This document shows, one piece after another, positions 46,926 through 58,603 of a DNA stretch of 64,000 nucleotides (within the stretch, counting starts at the first letter, position 1; each line of letters starts with the position of its first letter). This stretch comes from Lytechinus variegatus (Eukaryota > Echinodermata > Echinoidea > Temnopleuroida > Toxopneustidae), in contig NC_054743.1 in NCBI RefSeq assembly GCF_018143015.1, positions 27,403,934 to 27,467,933 of the forward strand, in the 5' to 3' direction. The notes below the pieces were generated by a model. The model made no database searches and was not told the DNA's origin. It saw only the letters and a program-made list of their open reading frames with translations. The position numbers and the translations under genes were made by a program.

Positions 46926-49900
46926 AGTCCGGCAGCCCAGGAGGTTTATTCAACCGAAAGCCGGACAAGCAAATGACCCCATAGCTGGATGGCATGGACC
47001 TTGAAGTTTACAAAAATGCATTGCTGCCGGGTTCTATGCGTGGTCTTCCCTCCGAAATGACGTAATATATGACGTCACTACAAAATGGCCCTATTTCACA
47101 ATTTTTCAGACATTGTACACATAGCATGAAGTCAAGGGAGAATATCTCAGCCAAATCATGCTTGTTTTGTATGAAACTTTCACAATGTATTGTTCGAGTA
47201 GTGCACAAGAGATATGCAAAATTTCACGAACAGAAATTATTGTTTACATATGCAAATTACGTAATGAAATTTGCATATCATTAGTTTTGGAGATTTCTCG
47301 CATAAAAAATTGTCAAAAATCGATTTAGAAATTTATTTTCTTTTGTAGTGTACTTTATTTGATATTTTTTCTCTCAAGCATAATATCATTGTCTTCATCT
47401 ATATCTCTACTTTAAGAAAATATATAACAGTAATTGAAAAAGACATTATAGACTGGGATTTCAGCCCCCTTTCCAATATGGTGCGCACGTAGAAATCGTG
47501 CGTTTTTGGCCTATTTTCACCATATGGCTGACGTGTGCGAACGATATGCCTACTTTATTGATGTTTCCTGCATTTTGCATGATATTAAATCTTCCAAACA
47601 ACATATTTTCTTCTTCATTATGTCTCTGGTGATCAATCAATGATTTCAGCAAAATTTGATTGCCCACTGGGCAGTCTATATGCTACGTTTTCAGCCTAGT
47701 TTTCAACAACGAACCTATACCATGTATGACTGCATCGTTGTAGTCGAGTCGGATAAGGGGGTTTCTATGTACCATCAAAACATTTTTCACTCAATGTTTT
47801 GGTATTTGCCTAAAGTGTCTAGTTAATAAAACTTGATGTTCCCTTCCCAAAATCGTGTCCAACGGAGTTCAAAATTGATATCTTTGGCGGCCCTCTTGGA
47901 CATTTTTAATGAAAATCAATTATTTTCATATTTTATTGCACAAAGTCTGACAATGGGAAATTTTAAATCAATACGCATTTCACTAGGATTTGGATAGTAG
48001 AAATCGGTTGAAATTGTTTTAATATCGTCGCTGATTAGTCCGGTTAATATATTAAAAAAAGAATTCATCAAAAATTTTGAACCAAAATGTTAAAGTGCAT
48101 TGACATCTATCTGTTTCATCTTGCATCCGATCGCCTTTGTTGATGTGCCTAACATGCAGAAAATAACGTACTTAGCGATCGATAGAAAGGTATGTATTAC
48201 TTGTATCATGTGTATGATGGTAAAAGACATTTTCTACACAAAGCAATTTTTATGATGATTAAATCTCTTGAAAAAGATAGAAGTTCGAGGCATTGCTCTG
48301 CATTTTCATTTTGCATGCAATTACTCTCGGGCACCTTAAAGCATAGTCCCACAAGAACCAGTAAATGTTACATACAGTACCATACCATTATCCATAGCTT
48401 GACTATTATGATATCGTGCTTTTCGGAGCCCCCAATGTGGTAACATTTTGTTTTGAGTATGTAATTTTTTCCTTTAAATCACTTTTCTCTATCAGCTACA
48501 TATAAAGAAATTGGGGCATAGCAAAGCCTAACCCTCAGGGGGCTGCCAAAGTCACCCAATCTTTTTTTCGTATCTTGCCAGTTTCTCGGAAAATTAGTCA
48601 TTTTGAGGCAAACAGTGTTTCTGCCTTGCGGTAAAGCCCTTGTTTTTGTTTTGTAACCACATAAAGATGACAAAGTAGGATCTTCTTTATCAGTTACATA
48701 TGTCTATTTTCATTCTTTATTGTAAAAAATGCAATGTTTGAGCCCCCAATCAGACAAAAGGGCATTTCTGCTATATAGTAAAGCTAGCTTTGATTTTGGA
48801 AACCACTTTGAAATAAAAGAAGAGGCATTTTTTTCTATCAGCTACATGTAAAAAAAAGTGCGGTACATCGACTGCTACCTTCTTTAGAGGCTCCAAGATT
48901 GGCAGATTTTCCCCATATTGGAAAAAATATGGAAAAGGGGTGGGTGACTTTGGGAACCCCCGGAGGGGATAGACTTTGCTGTGCAACCATTTATTAGCAG
49001 CAGATTGAAGAAAGTCTACTCCTTTAATTCCATGTAGTTTCAAAAGAATGAAACTGGCTTCACCATATAGCAGAAACGCTTTTTGCCTGAATGGGGGCTC
49101 GAAAATAGCACATTTTCCCATAAACAGGTAAAGTATGGAAAAAGGGTAGGTGATTTCGGCGACCCCATAAGGGGGGTATGTTCCAATATGCCAACACCTC
49201 TTTATATGCAGCAGATAGAGGAAACTCTACTCTTTCGTCTCCATATAGTTTAAAAGCAATAAGAGTAGTTTTACTATATAGCAGAAACACCTTTTGCCTC
49301 AATGGGGGCTCGAAAATAGCATATTCTCCCCCAAAATAGTCAAATTATGAAATAGGGTAGGTGATTTTGGTGACCCACTAAGGGGGTATGTTCCAATATG
49401 CCAACACCTCTTATATGTAGCAGATAGAGGAAACTCTACTCTTTCGTCTCCATGTAGTTTAAAAGCAATAAGAGTAGTTTTACTACATAGCAGGAACACA
49501 TTTTGCCTCAATGGGGGCTCGAAAATAGCACATTTTCCCATGATTTTGCAAATTACGTAAAAGGGGCGGGTAACTTTAGCAGTTCCAAAAGGGAGTAGGC
49601 TTTATGGTACCAGCACCTCTTTATATGTAGCAGATAGAGGAAACTCTACTCTTTCGTCTCCATATAGTTTAAAAGCAATAAGAGTAGTTTTACTACATAG
49701 CAGAAACCCCTTTTGCCTCAACGGGGGCTCGAAAATAGCATATTCTCCCCAAAATAGTCAAATTATGAAATAGGGTAGGTGATTTTGGTGACCCACTAAG
49801 GGGGTATGTTCCAATATGCCAACACCTCTTATATGTAGCAGATAGAGGAAACTCTACTCTTTCGTCTCCATGTAGTTTAAAAGCAATAAGAGTAGTTTTA

Positions 49901-52900
49901 CTACATAGCAGGAACACATTTTGCCTCGATGGGGGCTCGAAAATAGCACATTTTCCCATGATTTTGCAAATTACGTAAAAGGGGCGGGTAACTTTAGCAG
50001 TTCCAAAAGGGAGTAGGCTTTATGGTACCAGCACCTCTTTATATGTAGCAGATAGAGGAAACTCTACTCTTTCGTCTCCATATAGTTTAAAAGCAATAAG
50101 AGTAGTTTTACTACATAGCAGAAACCCCTTTTGCCTCAACGGGGGCTCGAAAATAGCATATTTTCCCATAAATAATTAAAATATGAAATAGGGTAGTTGA
50201 ATTTGGCGACCCCCCAAGGGAGGTATGTTCCAATATGCCAACACCTCTTTATATGTAGCAGATAGAGGAAACTCTACTCTTTTGTCTCCATATAGTTTAA
50301 AAGCAATAAGAGTAGTTTTACCACATAGCAGAAACAACTTTTGCCTCAATGGGGGCTCGAAAATAGCATATTTTCCCATGATTTTGCAAATTACGTAAAA
50401 GGGGCGGGTAACTTTGGCAGTTCCTAAAGGGGGTAGGCTTTATGGTACCAGCACTTCTTTATATGTAGCAGATAGAGGAAACTCTACTCTTTTGTCTCCA
50501 TATAGTTTAAAAGCAATAAGAGTAGTTTTACTACATAGCAGAAACACCTTTTGCCTCAATGGGGGCTCGAAAATAGCATATTTTCCCATAAATATGTAAA
50601 TATGGAAAAAGGTTAGGTGAATTTGGCGACCCCCCAAGGGGAGTATGTTCCAATATGTCAACACTTCTTTATATGTAGCAGATAGAGGAAACTCTACTCT
50701 TTCGTCTCCATATAGCTAAAAAGCAATAAGAGTAGTTTTACCACATAGCAGAAACACCTTTTGCCTTAATGGGGGCTCGAAAATAGCATATTTTCCCATG
50801 ATTTTGCAAATTACGTAAAAGGGGCGGGTAACTTTGGCAGTTCCCAAAGGGGGTAGGCTTTATGGTACCAGCACTTCTTTATATGTAGCAGATAGAGGAA
50901 ACTCTATTCTTTTGTCTCCATATAGTTTAAAAGCAATAAAAGTAGTTTTACTACATAGCAGAAACACATTTTGCCTCAATGGGGGCTCGAAAATAGCATA
51001 TTTTCCCATAAATAGGTAAAATATGGAAAAAGGGTAGGTGATTTCGGAGACCCCCTAAGGGGGTATGTTCCAATATGCCAACACCTCTTTATATGTAGCA
51101 GATAGAGGAAACTCTACTCTTTTGTCTCCATATAGTTTGAAAATAATAAACGTGGTTTTACTAAATAGCAGAAGCACGTTTTGCCCAAATGGGGGCTCGA
51201 AAATAGCATATTTTCCCATTAATGGGCAAAATACGTATAATTATCGGGTAACTTTAGCAGTCCTCAGAGGGGGTAGGCTTTGCTGTAACAGCACACCTTT
51301 TTTGTAGCAGATAGAGAAAACTCTACTCTTGTCTTCACATAGTTTAAAAACAATGAAAGTGGCCGTATTACATAGCAGCAACACTTTTTGCCTCAATGGG
51401 GGCTTGAAAAAGCATATTTTCCCACAAATAGGTAAAATATGAAAAAGGGTGGGTGATTTCGACGCTCCCTGAAGGGGTATGCTTCAGTATGCTAGTAGCA
51501 GATAGAGGAAACTCTACGCTTCTTATCTCCATGTAGTTTAAAAAGAAAGAAAGTGGCTTTATTCCATATCAGAAACGTTTTTTGCCTCAATGGGGGCTCG
51601 AAAATAGCATATTTTCCCATGATTTTGCAAATTACGTAAAAGGGGCGGGTAACTTTGGCAGTTCCTAAAGGGGGTAGGCTTTATGGTACCAGCACTTCTT
51701 TATATGTAGCAGATAGAGGAAACTCTACTCTCTCGTCTCCATATAGTTTAAAAGCACTAAGAGTAGTTTTACTACATAGCAGAAACACCTTTTGCCTCAA
51801 TGGGGGCTCGAAAATAGCATATTTTCCCATAAATAGGTAAATATGGAAAAGGGTAGGTGATTTCGGCGACCCCATAAGGGGGGTATGTTCCAATATGCCA
51901 ACACCTCTTTATATGTAGCAGATAGAGGAAACTCTACTCTTTCGTCTCCATATAGTTTAAAAGCAATAAAAGTAGTTTTACTACCTAGCAGCAACACTTT
52001 TTGCCTCAATGGGGGCTTGAAAAAGCATATTTTCCCACAAATAGGTAAAATATGAAAAAGGGTGGGTGATTTCGACGCTTCCTGAAGGGGTATGCTTCAG
52101 TATGCTAGTAGCAGATAGAGGAAACTCTACCCTTCTTATCTCCATGTAGTTTAAAAAGAATGAAAGTGGCTTTATTCCATATCAGAAACGTTTTTTTGCC
52201 TTAATATGGGCTCCAAAGTGGCATATTTTCCAATAAATGGATAATAATGGTATTTGCCCTTTAACTAAGCAAATAAAGACATACATATTGTCATGAAGCG
52301 TTACAGTATTATCGGTATATTATATCCTCTTTCGTGTCGAATGCTGATATTTTGAAATAGTTGTTGATGTTAATGATTGAACAGATAGATATCAATGCAC
52401 ATGCAAATTTTTGACCAAAATCATGCCCATTTCGGGATAAATTTTATTTCAAAATATATCATCAGAAAACGAATTAAATCGATTTCTACTATCCCAATCA
52501 TAGAGAAATGCGTATTGATTAAAAGATTGTCCCATTGTCAGACTCTGTGCAATAAAATATGAAAATAATTGATTTTCATTTTAAAAAAGTCCAAGAGGGC
52601 CGCCAAAGATATCAATTTTGAACCCCGTTGGACACGATTTTGGGAAGGGAACATCAAGATTCATTAACGAGACAGTTTAGACAAATACCAAAACGTTGAT
52701 TGAAAAATTGAGTGAAAAGTATTTTGATGGTACACAGGAACCTCTTATCCGGCTCGACTACAACGATGCAGTCTTACATTGTATAGGTTCGTTGTTGAAA
52801 ACTAGGCTGAAAACGTAGCATATAGACTGCCCAGTGGGCAATCAATTTTTGCTGAAATCATTGATTGATCACCAGAGACATAATGAAGAAGAAAATATGT

Positions 52901-53575
52901 TGTTTGGAAGATTTAATATCATGCAAAATGCAGGAAACATCAATAAAGTAGGCATATCGTTCGCACACGTCAGCCATATGGTGAAAATAGGCCAAAAACG
53001 CACGATTTCTACGTGCGCACCATATTGGAAAGGGGGCTGAAATCCCAGTCTATAATGTCTTTTTCAATTACTGTTATATATTTTCTTAAAGTAGAGATAT
53101 AGATGAAGACAATGATATTATGCTTGAGAGAAAAAATATCAAATAAAGTACACTACAAAAGAAAATAAATTTCTAAATCGATTTTTGACAATTTTTTATG
53201 CGAGAAATCTCCAAAACTAATGATATGCAAATTTCATTACGTAATTTGCATATGTAAACAATAATTTCTGTTCGTGAAATTTTGCATATCTCTTGTGCAC
53301 TACTCGAACAATACATTGTGAAAGTTTCATACAAAACAAGCGTGATTTGGCTGAGATATTCTCCCTTGACTTCATGCTATGTGTACAATGTCTGAAAAAT
53401 TGTGAAATAGGGCCATTTTGTAGTGACGTCATATATTACGTCATTTCGGAGGGAAGACCACGCATAGAACCCGGCAGCAATGCATTTTTGTAAACTTCAA
53501 GGTCCATGCCATCCAGCTATGGGGTCATTTGCTTGTCCGGCTTTCGGTTGAATAAACCTCCTGGGCTGCCGGACT
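46926..53575. mobile_element. Large foldback element, ~1.2 kb inverted arms
   Basis: The left arm starts AGTCCGGCAGCCCAGGAGG and runs to about 48120; the right arm from about 52375 is its reverse complement and ends at 53575. Arms are near-identical in the outer 750 bp and more diverged inward. The flanks show AGTAT on both sides (46921-46925, 53576-53580), extendable to the 8-bp ACTAGTAT if the terminal ACT is shared. Between the arms lies a tandem array. No transposase is visible. The plan (long arms, internal tandem repeats) recalls the foldback/TU class described in sea urchins. Confidence 0.85.
48480..52220. repeat. Tandem array of ~210-bp units inside the foldback element
   Basis: About 19 units. 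The AGATAGAGG marker recurs at 49213, 49422, 49632, 49840, 50050, 50260, 50470, 50680, 50890, 51100 and on to 52113, mostly every 208-211 bp. Two unit types alternate: one has GGTATGTTCCAATATGCCAAC, the other GATTTTGCAAATTACGTAAA. Units at both edges (48.5-49.0 and 51.3-52.2 kb) are diverged or shortened. Two successive 418-bp dimers from about 49327 are almost identical. Each unit contains stops, so the recurring 60-88-residue frames are not genes. Confidence 0.9.
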
Positions 53576-53580
53576 AGTAT

Positions 53581-54322
53581 GGCAGTGTATACAGCCACAC
53601 ACGTGTGTCTTTACCATCCAGCCACACGCGTGTGGTTATATCCAGAACACCTATCTGTGGATACCGCCACACGCCGCCAGTAATAACAGTAAAACGCGTA
53701 TGTAGGTCTGACCGTCTATATCACGATCAAAATAACCTCATTTCTTCATTAAATTCTTACATTCTAAACCACTCTGATTTCTTTAAATTGTTTCAATTTC
53801 ATTCTCACCGTCTTCTTTCCTTGCTTTTCTTGTCTTGTTACAAAAGGCCGCCTGTTAAATAGCAAATTTCCACACTTTTTCTACTTGTGTCGATTCTCTA
53901 CTGACTCTAGGCTATGTGCGCGTACGTGCGTACGTACGAAACCCAAACTGTGTATGTCTACTACTGCGCTGCGCTAACGCTGTATGGGTCTGCCACCGCG
54001 AAGGAAGCCAGAATCGACACAAGTAGAAAAAGAGAATTTGCTGTTAAACAGACGACCGTTTGTAACAAGACAAGAAAAGCAAGGAGAGAAGACGGTGAGA
54101 ATGAAATTGAAACGATCTAAGGATATCAAAGGGGTTTAGAATGTAAGAATTTAATGAAGAAATGAGGTTATTTTGATCGTGATATAGACGGTCAGACCTA
54201 CATACGTGTTTTACTGTTATTACTGGCGGCGTGTGGCGGTATCCACAGATAGGTGTTCTGGATATAACCACACGCGTGTGGCTGGATGGTAAAGACACAC
54301 GCGTGTGGCTGTATACACTGCC
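53581..54322. mobile_element. Second foldback element, directly abutting the first
   Basis: Arms of about 318 bp: 53581-53898 starts GGCAGTGTATACAGCCACAC, and 54005-54322 is its reverse complement ending GGCTGTATACACTGCC. The arms carry ACACGCGTGTG-type palindromes and about 95% identity by eye, with a few small indels. The ~105-bp centre contains GTACGTGCGTACGTACG. It begins at the base after the first element's right-hand AGTAT. No target duplication of its own is evident. Confidence 0.85.
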
Positions 54323-54918
54323 GCCTTATGCAGTGTTAGTGTTACTAACTATGTAAACTTTGATAATACGTGTGACAATGAGCTTAGTGACACTGACAAG
54401 TCCTTTCATGATATGCTCCCAGGCCAGGCATGCCAGGGCTCGAGTCTGGTTTACATGTATGTAGATCTATCTTGTTCTCAGTACTTGTTTACTGGAAACC
54501 AGTTTGTAAAAAAAGTTTTGTAAAACAAAAAAAGTTTTGTTTAGCGATCTTGTCTTGTTGCTCCAGGAATGCTCTCAGTGGGTTGACATGTTTTGCGTGA
54601 AATTCGAAACCACAGACCCGCATTTAAACATTCAACACACAGTATGTTGAGTAGCGCACACAAAATATGCGAAAATTGCTTCCTGAGGAAGGGTTGTCTC
54701 CTCACTTACACTGAAACCAGTTATTGAGTCAGAGCGATCTTGAAAACTTCATTGCTAGGTGGTTTTCCAAACCGGTTTGGAAGATAGCTTCCAAGACCAC
54801 TTCGGCCGTTCTCATTACTAGTTTCCATGATTAGTTTCCAGTAAAACTAGTTTTAGGATGGTACTGAGAAAATGAGAACAGGATCTAAGTCTGCTAAAAT
54901 AATGAGAAGCCAAACCAG

Positions 54919-55090
54919 TGTGTTGGCTCAGTTGGTAGATTGTCCGACTCACAAAAGTGCAACCGGGAGGTCAGTCCCCAGCTGCATCAGACCAAAAAGA
55001 CGTTAAGAGATCCAATGATTTCTGGCACTGCACAGTGTGTGCCGGGCCCACAATCAATTGGGCAAAATGAATTTTGGAAGTATTTCTCAA
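54919..55090 (+). mobile_element. tRNA-derived SINE fragment
   Basis: GTGTTGGCTCAGTTGGTAGA head with box A TGGCTCAGTTGG, then GGGAGGTCAGTCCCCAGC in place of a degraded box B, and CATCAGACCAAAAAGACGTTAAGAG. Same family as 3693-3985. Confidence 0.65.
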
Positions 55091-55677
55091 CACTGGGATA
55101 GGATTATTTAAGATAGATTTCATGAAGAAATTTTTTAATAAAATATGAATTTTCTTATTAGAGCATTGTTGTACTCAATGCATTGTACACATGTGTACAG
55201 TATTTGTGCATTTCTCTTGTTATTTCATTTGCTTTTATATGCAGAAACTTGATTTTAATTGTAAAATCAAATACTTAACTAATAGTAGGACAATATGGCA
55301 CTCTTTAATAGCTACCCACTTTTGAACCACATACATGTAGCCTACATGTGTTTGGGACATGGTTTAAGCAGTGACTTTCAGGGCTTTAAGTTATAAATAC
55401 TAGAGTTTAGAATACAGACCAAATAGTCTAAGATATCAAATTACTCAGGGGCTGGGGGTTATTTAGTTCAAATGCTTAGGAGAGCCCCGGAAACTAAAAA
55501 AAAGAGAGCACTGAAAATTCCAATTCATCGGAATGTTAAAGCTTATTCAATGTTGCAGATTTAGGCATTACGGTAAGTTGTGGAAAGCAGCTCTCAAACA
55601 TAAACAAAAAATAATATTTTGTCTGACTTTACTGTAGTGTATGTACATGATATACTGCACTGGGTATACATGTAGGG

Positions 55678-56971
55678 CAAGGCTCCACATTAACTTTTTT
55701 TGGTGGTGGCCCGTTCGGGCCACCAAAACCTTCAAATAATTTTTTTTGGTGGCCCACTAATAAAGTTTGGTGGCCCGAAAAATATAAAGAAAAACATTAA
55801 TTAAAAATGAATAAAACAAACTGAAGTATTCTGCAATCACTAACACGTACCACTATTCTTTGTACATCTTGTATATAAATCGTGCTTGCTGTTATTTTAC
55901 TTTGCATAAAACAAAAGAAAAAATAAAGAAAGAAAAAACAAAGAACAGGTCATAAAAAAAATTTTGAGAAAAACAAAAGAAAATTTAAGAAAAATAAATA
56001 AAACAAAATTATCAAAAAATGGGGAAAATTATTATTATTCAGTAGAAACATGTTCTTTAATCAGGTATTTTCAATGGGAAGGGGTATAAATGGTTTAATC
56101 ACTGAAAAAAATGAAAGAAAAAAATAAAATGGCAAAAAAAGTTATCTGGAAAAAACAGTGAGACAATTTCTTCCCTATATTTGACAAAATGATGGAAAAA
56201 AAATCACATGTCATATCAATGAAATGCCTTCCCAAAGTATTTACTTCCTTAAGAGTGGTTTAAGAAGTCATTTGTAAACAAGAAAGAAAGAGTGGCCTAT
56301 TTATTTTTGGCTCAAAGAGACACAGCTTCGAAATAAACCAAATATCAACATACATACAAATGCACATATGGGACTGTGATGTACTCACCTATGTGTATTA
56401 ATGCATTTGGAAATCGGTCTTTTTGAGTCAAAAGAGAGGTCATAATTCCTCCTTTTAATGCTTTCTATTAATCAGGTTTCAGTAATATGGACTGTAGAAG
56501 GGCATTTCATTGGTGTAAAATGTGACTTTGACGTAGATTTCCAAAGTTCTGGGAAGATTTCTTAGCAGTAACATTTCGTATCGCAGCTCCCTGGGTCTGA
56601 ATAGTCTGCTCGTGCACAGCTAGCTGCATTGGTTTCATGCATGCAAAGCTCAGCCAGACAGCCGGCACGGCCGGCTGAATAATAGTTACTGTATGCTAGC
56701 GGTAGGCCTACATACTGTCATGACTATGCACTCTTTGTGTGTGTGTATTTGTGTGTAGATTAACAAAAAAGGCGCATAACGAATTGGCTTGCAATTTTAA
56801 CTGTAGAAGGTTGATAAATGCATGCAAAATCGGGAGAAAAATTGCGCTACTTTGAAAATTATTGGTTGCCCGATTCGGGCCACCAAAACTTAACATTTTT
56901 TCAATAATGGTTGCCCGAGATGAATTTTTGGTGGCCCCGGGCCACCGGGCCACCGCTAATGTCGAGCCTTG
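55678..56971. mobile_element. hAT-like element, 1294 bp, with 7-bp target duplication
   Basis: Termini CAAGGCTCCACATTAA and TAATGTCGAGCCTTG are inverted repeats, flanked by TGTAGGG at 55671-55677 and 56972-56978. Subterminal GGTGGCCC/GGGCCACC repeats match the short element at 12325-12557. The interior is A-rich (55900-56220) without a long reading frame, so it is non-autonomous. Confidence 0.8.
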
Positions 56972-57242
56972 TGTAGGGTATTGTTTTTCAGTACCATTCT
57001 CATTCTATTCATTCTGTTCAATCTAAGATTAAGAGTAATGGCAAAATGAGCCTGTAATCAAGACATTGTACATTATGTGTGCACATACAATACATGTTTG
57101 CAATGCAATAAAAAAAATAATGATAAATAAAAATCACTTCTCAAAAGTGTGAATTTCCAACCTTTTGCTATTTTTACTATTAGGATTATTTTATATCATT
57201 ATCATCATTGTTGTATTATTGTTATTATCATCATCATCACCA

Positions 57243-57441
57243 TCATTATCATCATCATCATTGTAATTATATAAATATTAAAGAAAATTAATGTTTGTTG
57301 CTGTTTTAGTCAAGTAAAAGCAGATTTAAATCTTGACCTAATCATTATCATCATCATCATTGTAATTATATTAATATTAAAGAAAATTAATGTTTGTTGC
57401 TGTTTTTAGTCAAGTAAAAGCAGATTTAAATCTTGACCTAA
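57243..57441 (+). repeat. 99-bp tandem duplication
   Basis: Two nearly identical copies (TTGTAATTAT at 57261 and 57360) differ by a substitution and a one-base T-run change. Each begins with a CATCATCATCAT run, which likely seeded the duplication. Confidence 0.9.
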
Positions 57442-58501
57442 TAAAAGCTGTGTACCACTGTATGAGTAGTGGAAATATATTAATGACTTTGTGATGATCT
57501 TCCGTAGACCATTGACTTCAATCACCAGTACATTTAGCTCTAAGGTCACCATCTGTTCATTAACATTCTCTCTTCCCCAAATTGACAATTGAGATAGCAC
57601 AGGAGATCATTCTTGTGCAATAAAAGATATTTGTATGCACCTTAATGCAAGCTGCTATTTCATTCTACTTGTACTTCTGTACCCTACAATTTGCTTTCAA
57701 GAAATTCATGAAATTATATTTTTCTTATTCATGTGTGGATAACCTCAATTTAAATATCATGTTGCTACAATATTAGCTCCAATTACCAAAATTATGGGTG
57801 TATTATATGCTGTACTCTGTACATCACATACAGTCATATAAATGGACCACTCCGTTTTTCCAAGATTTTTGATATATTATCTTCTGTATCAGGTGTATAT
57901 TCTTTATATTTGGTTTATTTGAATATTTATGTCATTTGTATTTTCTGATGTTATATTTTATTTATTGTAATTATTGCTTATAAATTTTGTTGGAAAAATT
58001 GAATAAATGAATGAATGAATAAATGCATAACGTTTATTGAATGCTCTCAGTTTCATGCTTTGAGATTGATTTTGAGATGGTGGTCTCCCGCATAATGTAA
58101 ATTTCATAGTTAATTTCGTTATTCTCAGTATAAATGACAAACAATGTCTTCATCAGGATTTCAGGTATAGTGTACTTTGTTGTCTAATATTGTTAAGCTT
58201 TTGCAATTAGTTTATTGATAGTAATCAGTAAATCATAACCAATAATGAATTAAAGTTTAGCTCGAGTTGACGGTCACAACAGGCCTGCATTTTTTTTCAT
58301 AAATTCATGTACATACATTGTATTTGGGTTTGTTTCACAAAAAAATGTCTACAATTATTGATTATGCCATTTGTTTTCTGATTATTGTTAACCTTTTCTA
58401 CTTTGATGGTAAACTACATGTATGTATGGTTGTAAAATGTGTATGGAGATAACCCCAAGATGTAACCAAGCCAACCCCAAATCTCTATTATTTTCATGCA
58501 G

Positions 58502-58603
58502 GTAAGGCCCGATGCAGAGCTAAAGGCAGGAAGGAAATTTGATGAATTGACACCTGTAGCATATGCAACCCAACTTGTGAATGGAGTCAACTATTTCATA
58601 AAG
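58502..58603 (+). CDS. Secreted stefin-like cystatin, exon 2 with QxVxG motif
   Basis: A 102-nt exon (34 codons) from a TTCATGCAG acceptor to a GTATGT donor. It starts VRPDAELKAGRKF and ends QLVNGVNYFIK. QLVNG is the QxVxG first hairpin loop that, with the N-terminal glycines, blocks the active cleft of papain-like proteases. The length of 34 codons and the VR...NYFIK boundaries are the same as in vertebrate CSTA/CSTB exon 2. The third exon (second binding loop and C-terminus) is not found in the remaining 5.4 kb and is presumably right of the window. Confidence 0.9.

Larger units (their letters stand above)
46764..58501 (+). other. Cystatin intron 1, GC-AG, 11.7 kb
   Basis: Donor AAG|GCAAGT, acceptor TTCATGCAG. 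The intron contains two abutting foldback elements (46926-54322), a SINE (54919-55090), a hAT-like element (55678-56971) and a 99-bp tandem duplication (57243-57441). The sequence near 57900-58020 ends in AATGAATGAATGAATAAATG, resembling a LINE tail. No coding exon seen. Confidence 0.65.

Noticed and set aside
48771..52009. Recurring 60-116-codon minus-strand frames (MGKYAIFEPPLRQ...)
   Set aside because: They arise because the satellite unit is about 210 bp (70 codons). Each unit also contains stops, there is no common start context, and edge units break the frame freely.
48480..52220. CRISPR-like array
   Set aside because: Repeats are whole ~210-bp units without short repeats and unique spacers, in a eukaryotic intron.
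53605..54298. Mirrored 84-85-codon frames in both arms of the second foldback element
   Set aside because: Identical because the arms are inverted copies. No known domain, and the frames end at unrelated points in the arms.
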